From positions 930,001 to 994,000 of the forward strand of contig CAWFMM010000004.1 of the NCBI GenBank assembly GCA_963817035.1: a stretch of 64,000 nt of DNA, read 5' to 3'. Positions 24,343-31,916 of the stretch are shown one piece after another; the first letter of the stretch is position 1, and every line of letters begins with the position of its first letter. The DNA is from AC-49 sp963817035. Lineage in GTDB: Bacteria > Actinomycetota > Thermoleophilia > Solirubrobacterales > Solirubrobacteraceae. The position numbers were made by a program, and so were the translations under genes. The notes under the pieces are model-generated. The model had not been told where the DNA came from. It saw nothing but the letters and a program-made list of their open reading frames with translations, and did not search any database.

Positions 24343-25532
24343 GGTCGCGCGACATTGTCATCGTCGGCGGTGGGCTCGCCGCGCAGCGCTGTTGCGAGGC
24401 GCTGCGCCGTGGCGGCCACGACGCAGCCATCCGGATCGTCTGCGGCGAGGACAGCGCGCCGTACGATCGGCCGCCGCTGTCGAAGGACGTGCTGGCCGGC
24501 GGACGTGCCCCGGAGACCCTGCGCTTCCGTGCGGACTCCTGGTACGCCGAGCAGGACATCGACCTCCTGCTCGGCGCTCCGGCGGTCGCGCTCGATGCGC
24601 CGATGCGGCGACTGACGCTGGCCGGGGGATCGACGGTGCCCTACGGCCGGCTGGTCGTCGCGACCGGCGCCTGCGCTCGTCGGCTGGCGACGCTTGACGG
24701 GCGCGAGAACGTCATGGTGCTTCGCGACCTTGCCGACGCGCTGGGCCTCGCCGGGCGCCTGCGCCCCGGTGCTCACGTGGTGATCGTCGGCGGAGGGTTC
24801 ATCGGCCTCGAGGTCGCGTCGACCGCACGCAGCCTCGGCGTGGATGTCACGATCGTCGAGGCCGCGCCCACCCCGCTCGCCGGACCCCTTGGGGAACGTC
24901 TCGGAGGCTGGTTCGCCGGACTGCACCGCGAGGAGGGCGTCGACGTCCTGACGTCGGCGCGGATCGCTTGCGTTCACGGCAGGCGATCGGTCGCCGCGAT
25001 CGACCTCGAGGATGGCCGGCGCCTGGAGCCGGACACGGTGCTCGTGGCCATCGGCGCCGTGCCCGACACGAGCTGGCTCGCGGCGAGTGGCCTGCCGGTC
25101 GACGGCCTGCCGGTCGACGGCCGCTGCGCCACCGCGCTGGCCGATGTCTACGCCGCCGGTGACGTCGCTCGCCCCGCGGACCCGGTGACCGGCGCGCCGC
25201 TGCGACGCGAGCACTGGGAGGCCGCCGCTCGGACCGCAGCGGTCGCCGCGCGCTCGATCCTCGGCCGCGAGGCCGGCCCGGAGCCGCCCGCAGGCTTCTG
25301 GTCGGACCAGTACGGCCTGCGCGTCCAGCTCGTCGGCGAGCCGCAGGGCGCAAACCGCGTCGAGATCGACGGCGAGCCCGAGAGCCGCGACTTCGCCGCC
25401 ACGTTCTGGCGCGGCGCCCGGCCGGCGGCGGTCCTGCTCGTCGGCCGCCCGGCGGGGCTTCCCGCGGCGCGTCGACTCGTCGCCGATTCCTCATCGGTGC
25501 CCATCACCCCAATCGCAAGGAGCGCGGCATGA
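24339..25532 (+). CDS. NAD(P)H:ferredoxin reductase-like FAD oxidoreductase
   Basis: 397 residues of the rhodocoxin/putidaredoxin reductase type. The FAD motif is IVIVGGGLAAQRCCEAL (residues 6-22), followed by YDRPPLSKDVLAGG. The NAD(P)H motif is VVIVGGGFIGLEVASTARSL with the glycines at 151-156, followed by TVLVAIGAVPDTSWL and DVYAAGDVARP, then a C-terminal interface domain (YGLRVQLVGEPQGANRVEID). A longer frame starting at 23979 overlaps the heme gene and is not real. The start is GTG in a 4-nt overlap. The next gene, a ferredoxin, also overlaps by 4 nt, so reductase and ferredoxin form a natural electron pair. In P450 systems the same pair would feed a P450, but none is present here. Confidence 0.92.
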   Translation: MRSRDIVIVGGGLAAQRCCEALRRGGHDAAIRIVCGEDSAPYDRPPLSKDVLAGGRAPETLRFRADSWYAEQDIDLLLGAPAVALDAPMRRLTLAGGSTVPYGRLVVATGACARRLATLDGRENVMVLRDLADALGLAGRLRPGAHVVIVGGGFIGLEVASTARSLGVDVTIVEAAPTPLAGPLGERLGGWFAGLHREEGVDVLTSARIACVHGRRSVAAIDLEDGRRLEPDTVLVAIGAVPDTSWLAASGLPVDGLPVDGRCATALADVYAAGDVARPADPVTGAPLRREHWEAAARTAAVAARSILGREAGPEPPAGFWSDQYGLRVQLVGEPQGANRVEIDGEPESRDFAATFWRGARPAAVLLVGRPAGLPAARRLVADSSSVPITPIARSAA

Positions 25533-25738
25533 CCCTGCTACCCGTCATCGATCCCTGTGCCTGCAGTGCCCACGGCGACTGCGTCGACCTGGCGCCGGCC
25601 GCGTTCCTTCTCGAAGGCGACGTCGCGGAGGTGATCGGGACCGGTCCCGATCAGCTGATGCTCGAGGTCGCCCGGGCGTGTCCGGCGTCGGCGATCGCGC
25701 TCGTCGACGAAGCGACGCGCGAGCAGGTGTACCCGTGA
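25529..25738 (+). CDS. Ferredoxin with CxxHxxC cluster motif
   Basis: 69 residues, of the short single-cluster ferredoxin type that partners with rhodocoxin-like reductases. Cys12-SA-His15-GD-Cys18 replaces the usual CxxCxxC, and Cys51-Pro completes the site; Cys10 is an extra nearby cysteine. A non-Cys residue in the middle position normally gives a [3Fe-4S] cluster, or a His-ligated [4Fe-4S] cluster. The ATGA overlap with the reductase implies tight co-production. It is the last gene before a second regulated promoter at 25766. Confidence 0.88.
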   Translation: MTLLPVIDPCACSAHGDCVDLAPAAFLLEGDVAEVIGTGPDQLMLEVARACPASAIALVDEATREQVYP

Positions 25739-25765
25739 ATGCCTGCCCCGGGCCTGGGTGAGCGG

Positions 25766-25795
25766 TCTTTGCCAAACCTTGGCCCGCGCTTACCC
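25766..25795. promoter_or_regulatory. Second three-fold CTTNNCC direct repeat, 11-bp period
   Basis: TCTTTGCC at 25766, CCTTGGCC at 25777 and GCTTACCC at 25788, again 11 bp apart, ending 35 nt before the ATG at 25830. CTT and the following CC keep the same place in all three. The match to the site at 21846 suggests both are bound by the response regulator coded at 21121-21807. Confidence 0.6.
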
Positions 25796-25829
25796 GGGCG
25801 CTGGGCCGCGGCCCGCGATCATCAGTCGC

Positions 25830-26159
25830 ATGAGCATCCTCGCCCCAGCAGCAACCAAAATCCCGCCGGGCACGCGGCGTCTGCGTCGGTTCCGGTTCGT
25901 GATCACGACCGCGCTCGTGACGTTCGTCGGCCTGTTCGGCGCGCTCGGCTACCAGATGCGCACCGGTCACGATCCGGCGCTCGCGGGCACCGCGGTGGCG
26001 CTCGTGGCCCACGGTCACACGACGTCGCCCGGCACCCGCCTGGTGACGTCCAGCAGCGGGGTGACACGCGCGGTGCCGATCACGGCGGCGTCCCACGGAC
26101 ACGGCTCCACGACGATCGTCGTGACGACCCACACGAGTGCGCACCACGGCGACGACTGA
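25830..26159 (+). CDS. Small signal-anchored protein with QMRxGxDPAL motif and GDD end
   Basis: 109 residues from the ATG at 25830. A basic N-terminus (GTRRLRRFRF) precedes a membrane helix (VITTALVTFVGLFGALGY), then QMRTGHDPALAGTAVAL, which matches the 22405 product. The tail is Thr/His-rich (STTIVVTTHTSAHHGDD) and resembles that of the 21933 product. An earlier ATG at 25758 would read through the operator and is less likely. It has its own promoter region with the three-fold repeat, so it seems to be a second target of the same two-component system. Its role is unknown; His and Asp in the tail might bind metal. Confidence 0.7.
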   Translation: MSILAPAATKIPPGTRRLRRFRFVITTALVTFVGLFGALGYQMRTGHDPALAGTAVALVAHGHTTSPGTRLVTSSSGVTRAVPITAASHGHGSTTIVVTTHTSAHHGDD

Positions 26160-26198
26160 TCGATCGGTGCCCGCCGGGCGTCGCCCTGAAAGCCGCTG

Positions 26199-26218
26199 GC
26201 GGGCCACGGCTGGCCCGC
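26199..26218. terminator. Hairpin after the electron-transfer block
   Basis: 8-bp perfect stem GCGGGCCA / TGGCCCGC with a CGGC loop, 40 nt after the stop at 26159 and before the next gene. It lacks a strong T-run, as is usual in GC-rich actinobacteria. Confidence 0.35.
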
Positions 26219-26286
26219 GTAGCGCTCGATCCCAATCATTCCCTCACACGCGGGGCCGACCGGGACGCGTAGGCTCCTGATGCGTG

Positions 26287-29200
26287 ATGCGAGCGCCCCT
26301 TATCACCGTGATCGCGACCATCGCGCTGGCCCTGCCCGCGGCGACCGCCGCAGCGAAGACTCTGAGCTACCACTCGCCCGGCTACACGGGGACGGCCAAG
26401 ATCCCCGCGGTCACGCCGAAGCCGATCGCGCCGATCGCGCTGGGCACCGGCAAGTATCCGAGCGTGATCGTCGATCCCGCGGGGACCGGGCACATCCAGT
26501 TCAGCACCGACGGCACACAGACACAGACCGCGGACTCGGTCTCCTACTGTCGGCTCGCCCGCGGGCAGAAGGGGTGCGCCGCGACCTCGTCGCTGACCCC
26601 GGACGCGCCGGCCGGTGGCACCTCGGGCGCGTTCTCGGGCAACCTGCCGGTCGCCAACGCCGACACCGCCGGGCCGGTCGCGCTGGACCAGGGCAACGCG
26701 CTGTACCTCGTCGACCACCGCTTCCCTGACGTGTTCCCGCAGCCCGGCGGCGGGACCGGAGCCGACAACACGTTCCTCTGGGCCTCGCAGGACGGCGGCA
26801 CGACGTTCGACAACCCGGTGATCATCGGCGACAACAAGATGAGCGGCGGCGCGATCGCCTACGGTGGCGAGAACAGCCCGTCGATCGGCACGATCACCCG
26901 CACCGAGACCGGCGGCACGGTCTTCCAGGGCATCGGCGCCGGCCAGTTCACCAAGGCCAAGGCGCTGCTCGGCCCTGGCGACCAGGCCTACGACGGATCG
27001 CTGGCCGTCGATGGCGACGTGCCGATCGCGGCGTTCGACGATCTCTCGTCGACGACGTTCGTGCGCAAGTGGACGGGGCTCGGCTCGGTCAACGACCCGA
27101 CGATGTGGACGCGCGCCTCGTTCCCCGGCTCGGCGCCGCGGATCACCGGCGGACCGACCGGCGTCTTCGTCCTCTACCGCGACAAGCTCGTCGGCGGCAA
27201 CGTGCTCGTCCGCAGGTTCGTCGCGGGCCAGCCGAGCGGCAACCCGGTCCAGCTCGCCGGGGCTGTCGACAACCCGACGATCTCCGAGAACCCGGGCGGC
27301 GGGCTCGCCGTCGCGTGGACCGACCAGGCCGGGGTCCAGCTGCGCACGTCGAGCGACGGGATCGCCTGGACGCCGCCGCAGCTGATCGCCGCCGCGCCCA
27401 CCGGCGGCGGCACGATCGGCGACCTCGCGCTGGCCGCGACCGCCGACGGCGGCGGCTTCGCCACCTACGTCGCGAACCCGACCGGCGCCGACAGCGTTGG
27501 CACGGTCATGGCCTCGGTCCTCGGCACCCAGCGAACGACCGGCCAGCCGGGCCTCGGTCAGCTGCCGGGGGGCGGCATCGGCTCGCCGATGGGCGACCAG
27601 CTGGCGACCTCGACCTGTACGACGGCGAAGTTCGGCGCGGTCACGGCCGAGGTCGAGGCCGGCTGCTACGCCCATGACAAGAGCAACCCAGACGTCGACG
27701 TCTCGCTCGGCTCGATCAACCTCAACGGCCTCGAGATCATCCCCGACGTCGGCGTGCGGATCGCGATCAACCCCAAGCAGCACCAGATCGACACGTCGGG
27801 CACGGTCACCGTGGTGCTCAAGGGGCACGGCCTCAACCTGACGATCTTCCGCGGCTCCCTGCACGTGAAGCTCCCGACGGCGTCGGTGGGCACCGATCTG
27901 TTCGACTTCGCCGAGCTCAAGCCGCCGGTCCTCGCCGGGTTCCCGATCGACGGTGACATCGATGTCCAGCTCGTCAACGGCGGCGTGCGGGTCCCGATCT
28001 CGCTCAAGCTCCCCAGCGAGTTCGGCGGGATCACCGGCTCGGCCGTTCTGACCGCCACGCTGAGCCAGGGCCTGAACCTCGACTCGGTCGAGTTCAAGGT
28101 CGGCGACGTCTCGATCGGCGCGGTCGAGCTCAAGGACCTCGACATCAAGTACGAGCGCTCGGGCAACAAGTGGTCGGGCTCGGGGACGATCAACGTCCCA
28201 ACCGGAGGCAAGCTGTTCAGCCTCGCGCTGGCCATCGAGTTCGACGACGGCGCGTACAAGAGCGGCTCGTTCGTCGTCGGCCTGCCCTATCCCGGGGTGC
28301 CGCTGGATCTCAACGACACGCCGCCCCAGCTGTATCTCGACAAGGGCGGCCTGAGCTTCGGGCTGAGCCCGATCTCGCTGGGCGGGACGATCGAGTTCGG
28401 CATCACCCCGCTCTACACCGCGGCCGGCGCCGACCACGACTACGCGTTCACACTCGACGGCGGGCTGACCGCGTCGTTCGGCAACCCGGTCACGCTGACC
28501 GTCACCGCGACCGGATTCCTGTACCAGATCCAGGTCGCCACGGCCAAGCTGGTCTACGCGCTGCCCGCCACGGTCACGCTGACCGGGACGTCGAGCTTCG
28601 ATCTCGGCGTGATCAAGGAGCAGGGGACGCTTCAGGCGATCATCGATCCCAAGAACAAGGTCTTCGGCGGGCGCATCAAGTCCGACATCGTCATCGATCT
28701 CGACAAGGTCGGACTCCCCGCAGCGGTCACCGATCTGGTCGGCGGAACGGTCACGATTCCCACCCAGGACATCGCGATCAACAACAAGGGCTTCGCGGTC
28801 TACGTCCCGCCGACGCCGCCGATCCCGTTCACCGGAACGATCTCCTACAACTGGGGTGACTCGGCCCCGTCGGTGACGCTGATCGCCGATACGACCGACG
28901 CCTACTCGGCCGGCCTGCCGGCCACCCGCGCGGTCGGCGCCCCGCAGTCGTTCATGGTCCCGGCCGGCGCTCCGGCCGTCGCGATCCAGGCGAGTGGCGA
29001 CACCGGCGCCCCGGCGGTCGTGCTGACCGACCCCGGCGGCGCGCGGGTCACGCCGACCGCGCCCGCCGTCGGCGCGACCGCGGTGCAGATCGGCGACGCC
29101 AAGGGCCACACGACCTACATCGGGCTCAAGAGCCCGGCGGCCGGACGCTGGACGGTCTCGCAGGTTCCCGGGACGCAGGTCGCGCTGACCGGCCTGAAGT

Positions 29201-29760
29201 TCGCCGTCGGGGAGCCGTCGGCGGTCGTGACGGCCAAGGTCTCCGGTCACGGCGCCAAGCGCACCCTGACCTACCGCGTCAAGGCGCCGCCGAACGTCAC
29301 CGTCGCGTTTGCGGAGCAGACCGATTCGCTCTATCACCAGCTCGGGGCGGCCACCGGCTCGCGCGGCAAGCTGACCTTCACTCCGGCGATCGGCAAGCCG
29401 GGCAAGCGCTCGATCGTCGCGCTGATCGACAACGGCGGGCTGCCCCACGGGCGTCCGGTCGTGGCCAGCTACACCGCGCCGGCACCGGCCACGCCGGGCA
29501 AGGCGACCCACCTGCGCGTGAAGGCGGGCGCCAAGGCATTCACGGTCAGCTTCGGCGCGCCGGTCAACGCGACGCACACGCTGGTCAAGATCGTCGCCAG
29601 TGACGGCCGCCGGGTGCAGCAGGTGCTCGCGGTCACGAAGCACTCGCTGTCGATCCCGGTCATCGGCTACAGGGACGGCGTCACGGTCAGCGTCGCCGGG
29701 ATCAGCGCGACGGGCAAGCGCGGGTCCGCGGTGACCGCGAAGGCCAGGCGTTCGAAGTAG
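26287..29760 (+). CDS. Large exported protein, paralogue of 8020-11532
   Basis: 1157 residues. A signal peptide (MRAPLITVIATIALALPAAT) is followed by LSYHSPGYTGTAKIP, matching PSYHSPGYKGT of the 8020 product. Other shared parts are the Asp-box-like segment SQDGGTTFDNPVIIG, the region LNGLEIIPDVGVRIAINPKQ (compare LNGLRIVPDAGVSIAMDARQ), and the beta-rich middle with HVKLPTASVGTDLFDF (compare HLRLPTAGVGTTLFSF). The C-terminal end TLVKIVASDGRRVQQVLAVT is again fibronectin-like. The two proteins therefore come from a duplication, but they have drifted far and the cysteines of the middle region differ. A GTG at 26284 directly before the ATG is an equal choice of start. The function is unknown; it is probably a cell-surface or matrix protein. 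Confidence 0.82.
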   Translation: MRAPLITVIATIALALPAATAAAKTLSYHSPGYTGTAKIPAVTPKPIAPIALGTGKYPSVIVDPAGTGHIQFSTDGTQTQTADSVSYCRLARGQKGCAATSSLTPDAPAGGTSGAFSGNLPVANADTAGPVALDQGNALYLVDHRFPDVFPQPGGGTGADNTFLWASQDGGTTFDNPVIIGDNKMSGGAIAYGGENSPSIGTITRTETGGTVFQGIGAGQFTKAKALLGPGDQAYDGSLAVDGDVPIAAFDDLSSTTFVRKWTGLGSVNDPTMWTRASFPGSAPRITGGPTGVFVLYRDKLVGGNVLVRRFVAGQPSGNPVQLAGAVDNPTISENPGGGLAVAWTDQAGVQLRTSSDGIAWTPPQLIAAAPTGGGTIGDLALAATADGGGFATYVANPTGADSVGTVMASVLGTQRTTGQPGLGQLPGGGIGSPMGDQLATSTCTTAKFGAVTAEVEAGCYAHDKSNPDVDVSLGSINLNGLEIIPDVGVRIAINPKQHQIDTSGTVTVVLKGHGLNLTIFRGSLHVKLPTASVGTDLFDFAELKPPVLAGFPIDGDIDVQLVNGGVRVPISLKLPSEFGGITGSAVLTATLSQGLNLDSVEFKVGDVSIGAVELKDLDIKYERSGNKWSGSGTINVPTGGKLFSLALAIEFDDGAYKSGSFVVGLPYPGVPLDLNDTPPQLYLDKGGLSFGLSPISLGGTIEFGITPLYTAAGADHDYAFTLDGGLTASFGNPVTLTVTATGFLYQIQVATAKLVYALPATVTLTGTSSFDLGVIKEQGTLQAIIDPKNKVFGGRIKSDIVIDLDKVGLPAAVTDLVGGTVTIPTQDIAINNKGFAVYVPPTPPIPFTGTISYNWGDSAPSVTLIADTTDAYSAGLPATRAVGAPQSFMVPAGAPAVAIQASGDTGAPAVVLTDPGGARVTPTAPAVGATAVQIGDAKGHTTYIGLKSPAAGRWTVSQVPGTQVALTGLKFAVGEPSAVVTAKVSGHGAKRTLTYRVKAPPNVTVAFAEQTDSLYHQLGAATGSRGKLTFTPAIGKPGKRSIVALIDNGGLPHGRPVVASYTAPAPATPGKATHLRVKAGAKAFTVSFGAPVNATHTLVKIVASDGRRVQQVLAVTKHSLSIPVIGYRDGVTVSVAGISATGKRGSAVTAKARRSK

Positions 29761-29766
29761 GTCGGC

Positions 29767-30723
29767 TCAGACCGCGCGGCGCTGCTGGCGCTCGGGGCTG
29801 ACCTCGACGACGTCCCAGATAAGGCCGAGCCGGCGCAGCGCTCGGATGACGAGCGACGAGATGTCGATCTCCCACCAGCGCAGCCCGTGGTGGGCCGACG
29901 TCGGGAACGCGTGGTGGTTGTGATGCCAGGACTCGCCGAGCGACAGCACCGACAGCCACGCGAGGTTGCGCGACTCGTCGTTGGTGTTGAAGCGCCGGCG
30001 GCCGAAGTAGTGACACAGCGAGTTGATCGAGTAGGTCACGTGGTGCAGGACGAGCACCCGCACGAAGCCGCCCCACAGCAGCCCGGTCAGCGCGCTCTCC
30101 CACGTCCCGCCGATCAGCCAGCCGAGACCGAACGGGATCAGCATCCCGACCGTAACCCAGGCGACGAACCAGCGATCGACGAACGCGACCACCGGGTCGG
30201 CGACGAGATCCGGCGCATAGCGGTCGCGTGAGCCGCGCTGGTCGTGGACGAAGAGCCAGCCGACGTGGGCGTGGAACAGGCCGCGCAGGGCGCCGCGGAA
30301 GCCGTTCGCCTGACCGTGATGTGGGCTGTGCGGGTCGCCCTCCTGGTCGGAGAACGCGTGGTGCTTGCGGTGGTCGGCGACCCACGAGATGACCGGGCCC
30401 TCGATCGCGCACGAGCCGCAGATCGCCAGCAGCCCGCGCAGCGGCCGGCTCGTGGCGAACGCGCGATGCGTGAGGTGCCGGTGGAAGCCGACGGTGATCC
30501 CCAGCGCGGTGATCGCGTAGAGGATCGCGAAGACGATGATGTCGCTCCAGCGCAGCAGGTTGGACCACAGCTGCCAGCAGACCACGCCCAGGGCAATGAT
30601 CGGCAGGATGGTGACGGTGCCCGTGGCGAAGCGATCGAGCGCCTCGTGGGAGGTCGGCTGAATGTCATCGCGCGGTGGCGGTGTGAGCTCGATCTCGTCG
30701 CGCGGGGCATCGGTGACGGCCAT
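29767..30723 (-). CDS. Fatty acid desaturase (delta-9 acyl-CoA/acyl-lipid type)
   Basis: 318 residues with the three histidine boxes of the stearoyl-CoA desaturase group: HRHLTH (81-86), DHRKHH (117-122) and ESWHHNHH (264-271), plus NDESRNLAWLSVLSLG before the last box. Four membrane helices lie at about 38-54, 62-80, 187-205 and 215-230. The enzyme uses two iron atoms and O2 to place a cis double bond in long acyl chains, so it would tune membrane fluidity. Electrons must come from a ferredoxin or flavoprotein; the ferredoxin/reductase genes at 24339-25738 are nearby but not in the same operon. It is divergent from a NarL-type kinase/regulator pair, as des is next to desKR in Bacillus. Confidence 0.93.
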   Translation of the reverse strand: MAVTDAPRDEIELTPPPRDDIQPTSHEALDRFATGTVTILPIIALGVVCWQLWSNLLRWSDIIVFAILYAITALGITVGFHRHLTHRAFATSRPLRGLLAICGSCAIEGPVISWVADHRKHHAFSDQEGDPHSPHHGQANGFRGALRGLFHAHVGWLFVHDQRGSRDRYAPDLVADPVVAFVDRWFVAWVTVGMLIPFGLGWLIGGTWESALTGLLWGGFVRVLVLHHVTYSINSLCHYFGRRRFNTNDESRNLAWLSVLSLGESWHHNHHAFPTSAHHGLRWWEIDISSLVIRALRRLGLIWDVVEVSPERQQRRAV

Positions 30724-30781
30724 GACAGAAAGCGTGGCCGGTTCGCCGCGCGGTGTCTTTGGGGTGACCTGCCGCCGAGCG

Positions 30782-30818
30782 GGGGGCAGACCCCCGAGTC
30801 CATGGCAGGGCTGACCCC
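30782..30818. repeat. GGGGNCAGACCCC-type hairpin motif, intergenic
   Basis: GGGGGCAGACCCC at 30782-30794 and GGGCTGACCCC at 30808-30818 lie in the 170-nt gap between the desaturase and the kinase. The first differs by one base from the complement of the motif at 48830-48844. Together they can fold into G/C-rich hairpins. Nothing else was seen in this gap. Confidence 0.4.
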
Positions 30819-30893
30819 CCGGGGTGGGGCCGCCTGATCGGCGGGCGATTGGGATGATGGGACGGGCGCGCTTCGCGCCTGCGCCCGAGCTCT

Positions 30894-31916
30894 ATGACCG
30901 CTCACGCCGATCCACACCGATCGCTTGCCGTCCACGTGGCCGCGTCGGTTCTGGCCGCGCTCGCGGCGATGGCGATCTGGGGGGCCGCGGGCGGCGGCTA
31001 CTTCTGGCCGATGTGGGTGTTCCTGGCGCTGGTCGTCCTGGTCGCGATCCACGCGATTGCCCGCCGCGCCATCCGGCCCGTGCAGCCGTGGCCCACGCAT
31101 GCGGTGGTCGTCCATGCCGAGATCTCGATCGTCGTCGCGCTGCTCGTCGTCGCGCTGTGGGGGCTGACGGGCGACGGGTTCTGGCCGGTGTGGCCGCTGA
31201 TCGGCCTCGTGATCCTGTTCGGCTGCCATGCGCTCTACGTCTTTCGCGACCGGCTGCCACCGCGGCGCCGCGAGCTCGTCGACCGGGTCGACGAGCTGAC
31301 CCGCACGCGCCGCGGCGCGCTCGACGTCCAGGCGGCCGAGCTGCGCCGCATCGAGCGCGACCTCCACGACGGCGCGCAGGCCCGGCTCGTGTCGCTGATG
31401 ATGCTGCTCGGCCGCGCCGAGGAGCGCCTCGGCGACCGTCCTGACGTGGCCGAGATCGTCCGCGCGGCACGGACCGAGGCGGGCGCCGCGATCACCGAGC
31501 TGCGCGACCTCGCCCGCGGGATCGCTCCGCCGGTCCTCGCCGACCGCGGGCTCGTGCCGGCGATCGAGGCGCTCGGCCGGCGGTCGGGGATGGTCGTCGT
31601 GATCGACGCCTCGCAGGCCGATGCGGCGTGGCGGCCGGTTCCGGTGGTCGAGACGGCGGCGTACTTCGTCGTCGCCGAGTCGCTGACCAACGCGGCCAAG
31701 CACGCCCGCGGCGCGACCGCGCGGGTGCAGGTCATCCACGCCGAGAACCGCCTGCTGCTCGAGATCGCCGACGACGGGCCGGGTGGGGCGGATCCCGATG
31801 GATCGGGTCTGACCGGACTGCGTCACCGCGTCGAGGCGCTCGACGGCGCGCTGCGCCTCGAGAGCCCTGAGGGCGCGGGGACGACGATCACCGTGGAGCT
31901 GCCGTGCGCGTCGTGA
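30894..31916 (+). CDS. NarL-type sensor histidine kinase with two tandem 2TM modules
   Basis: 340 residues. Two similar membrane modules are seen: a first pair of helices with GGGYFWPMWVFLALVVLVAI (34-53) and a second with GDGFWPVWPLIGLVILFG (93-110). Both carry the FWPxW motif of the 2TM domain. A coiled linker (RRRELVDRVDELTRTRR) leads to a HisKA_3 domain with RRIERDLHDGAQARL, phospho-acceptor His158. The ATPase domain has ESLTNAAKHARGA and EIADDGPGGADPDGSGLTGL. There is no extracellular domain, so it should sense something in the membrane itself. Together with the regulator (13-nt overlap) and the divergent desaturase it resembles the DesKR thermosensor. Confidence 0.9.
   Translation: MTAHADPHRSLAVHVAASVLAALAAMAIWGAAGGGYFWPMWVFLALVVLVAIHAIARRAIRPVQPWPTHAVVVHAEISIVVALLVVALWGLTGDGFWPVWPLIGLVILFGCHALYVFRDRLPPRRRELVDRVDELTRTRRGALDVQAAELRRIERDLHDGAQARLVSLMMLLGRAEERLGDRPDVAEIVRAARTEAGAAITELRDLARGIAPPVLADRGLVPAIEALGRRSGMVVVIDASQADAAWRPVPVVETAAYFVVAESLTNAAKHARGATARVQVIHAENRLLLEIADDGPGGADPDGSGLTGLRHRVEALDGALRLESPEGAGTTITVELPCAS

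Noticed and set aside
24339..25738. Reductase and ferredoxin as part of a P450 system
   Set aside because: No P450 heme-binding motif was seen in the window; the overlapping upstream partner is a bis-heme membrane protein.
26236..29643. Long open frame on the minus strand opposite the second large exported protein
   Set aside because: Arg/Asp/Gly-rich composition without motifs; the plus strand has a signal peptide and shared sequence with its paralogue.
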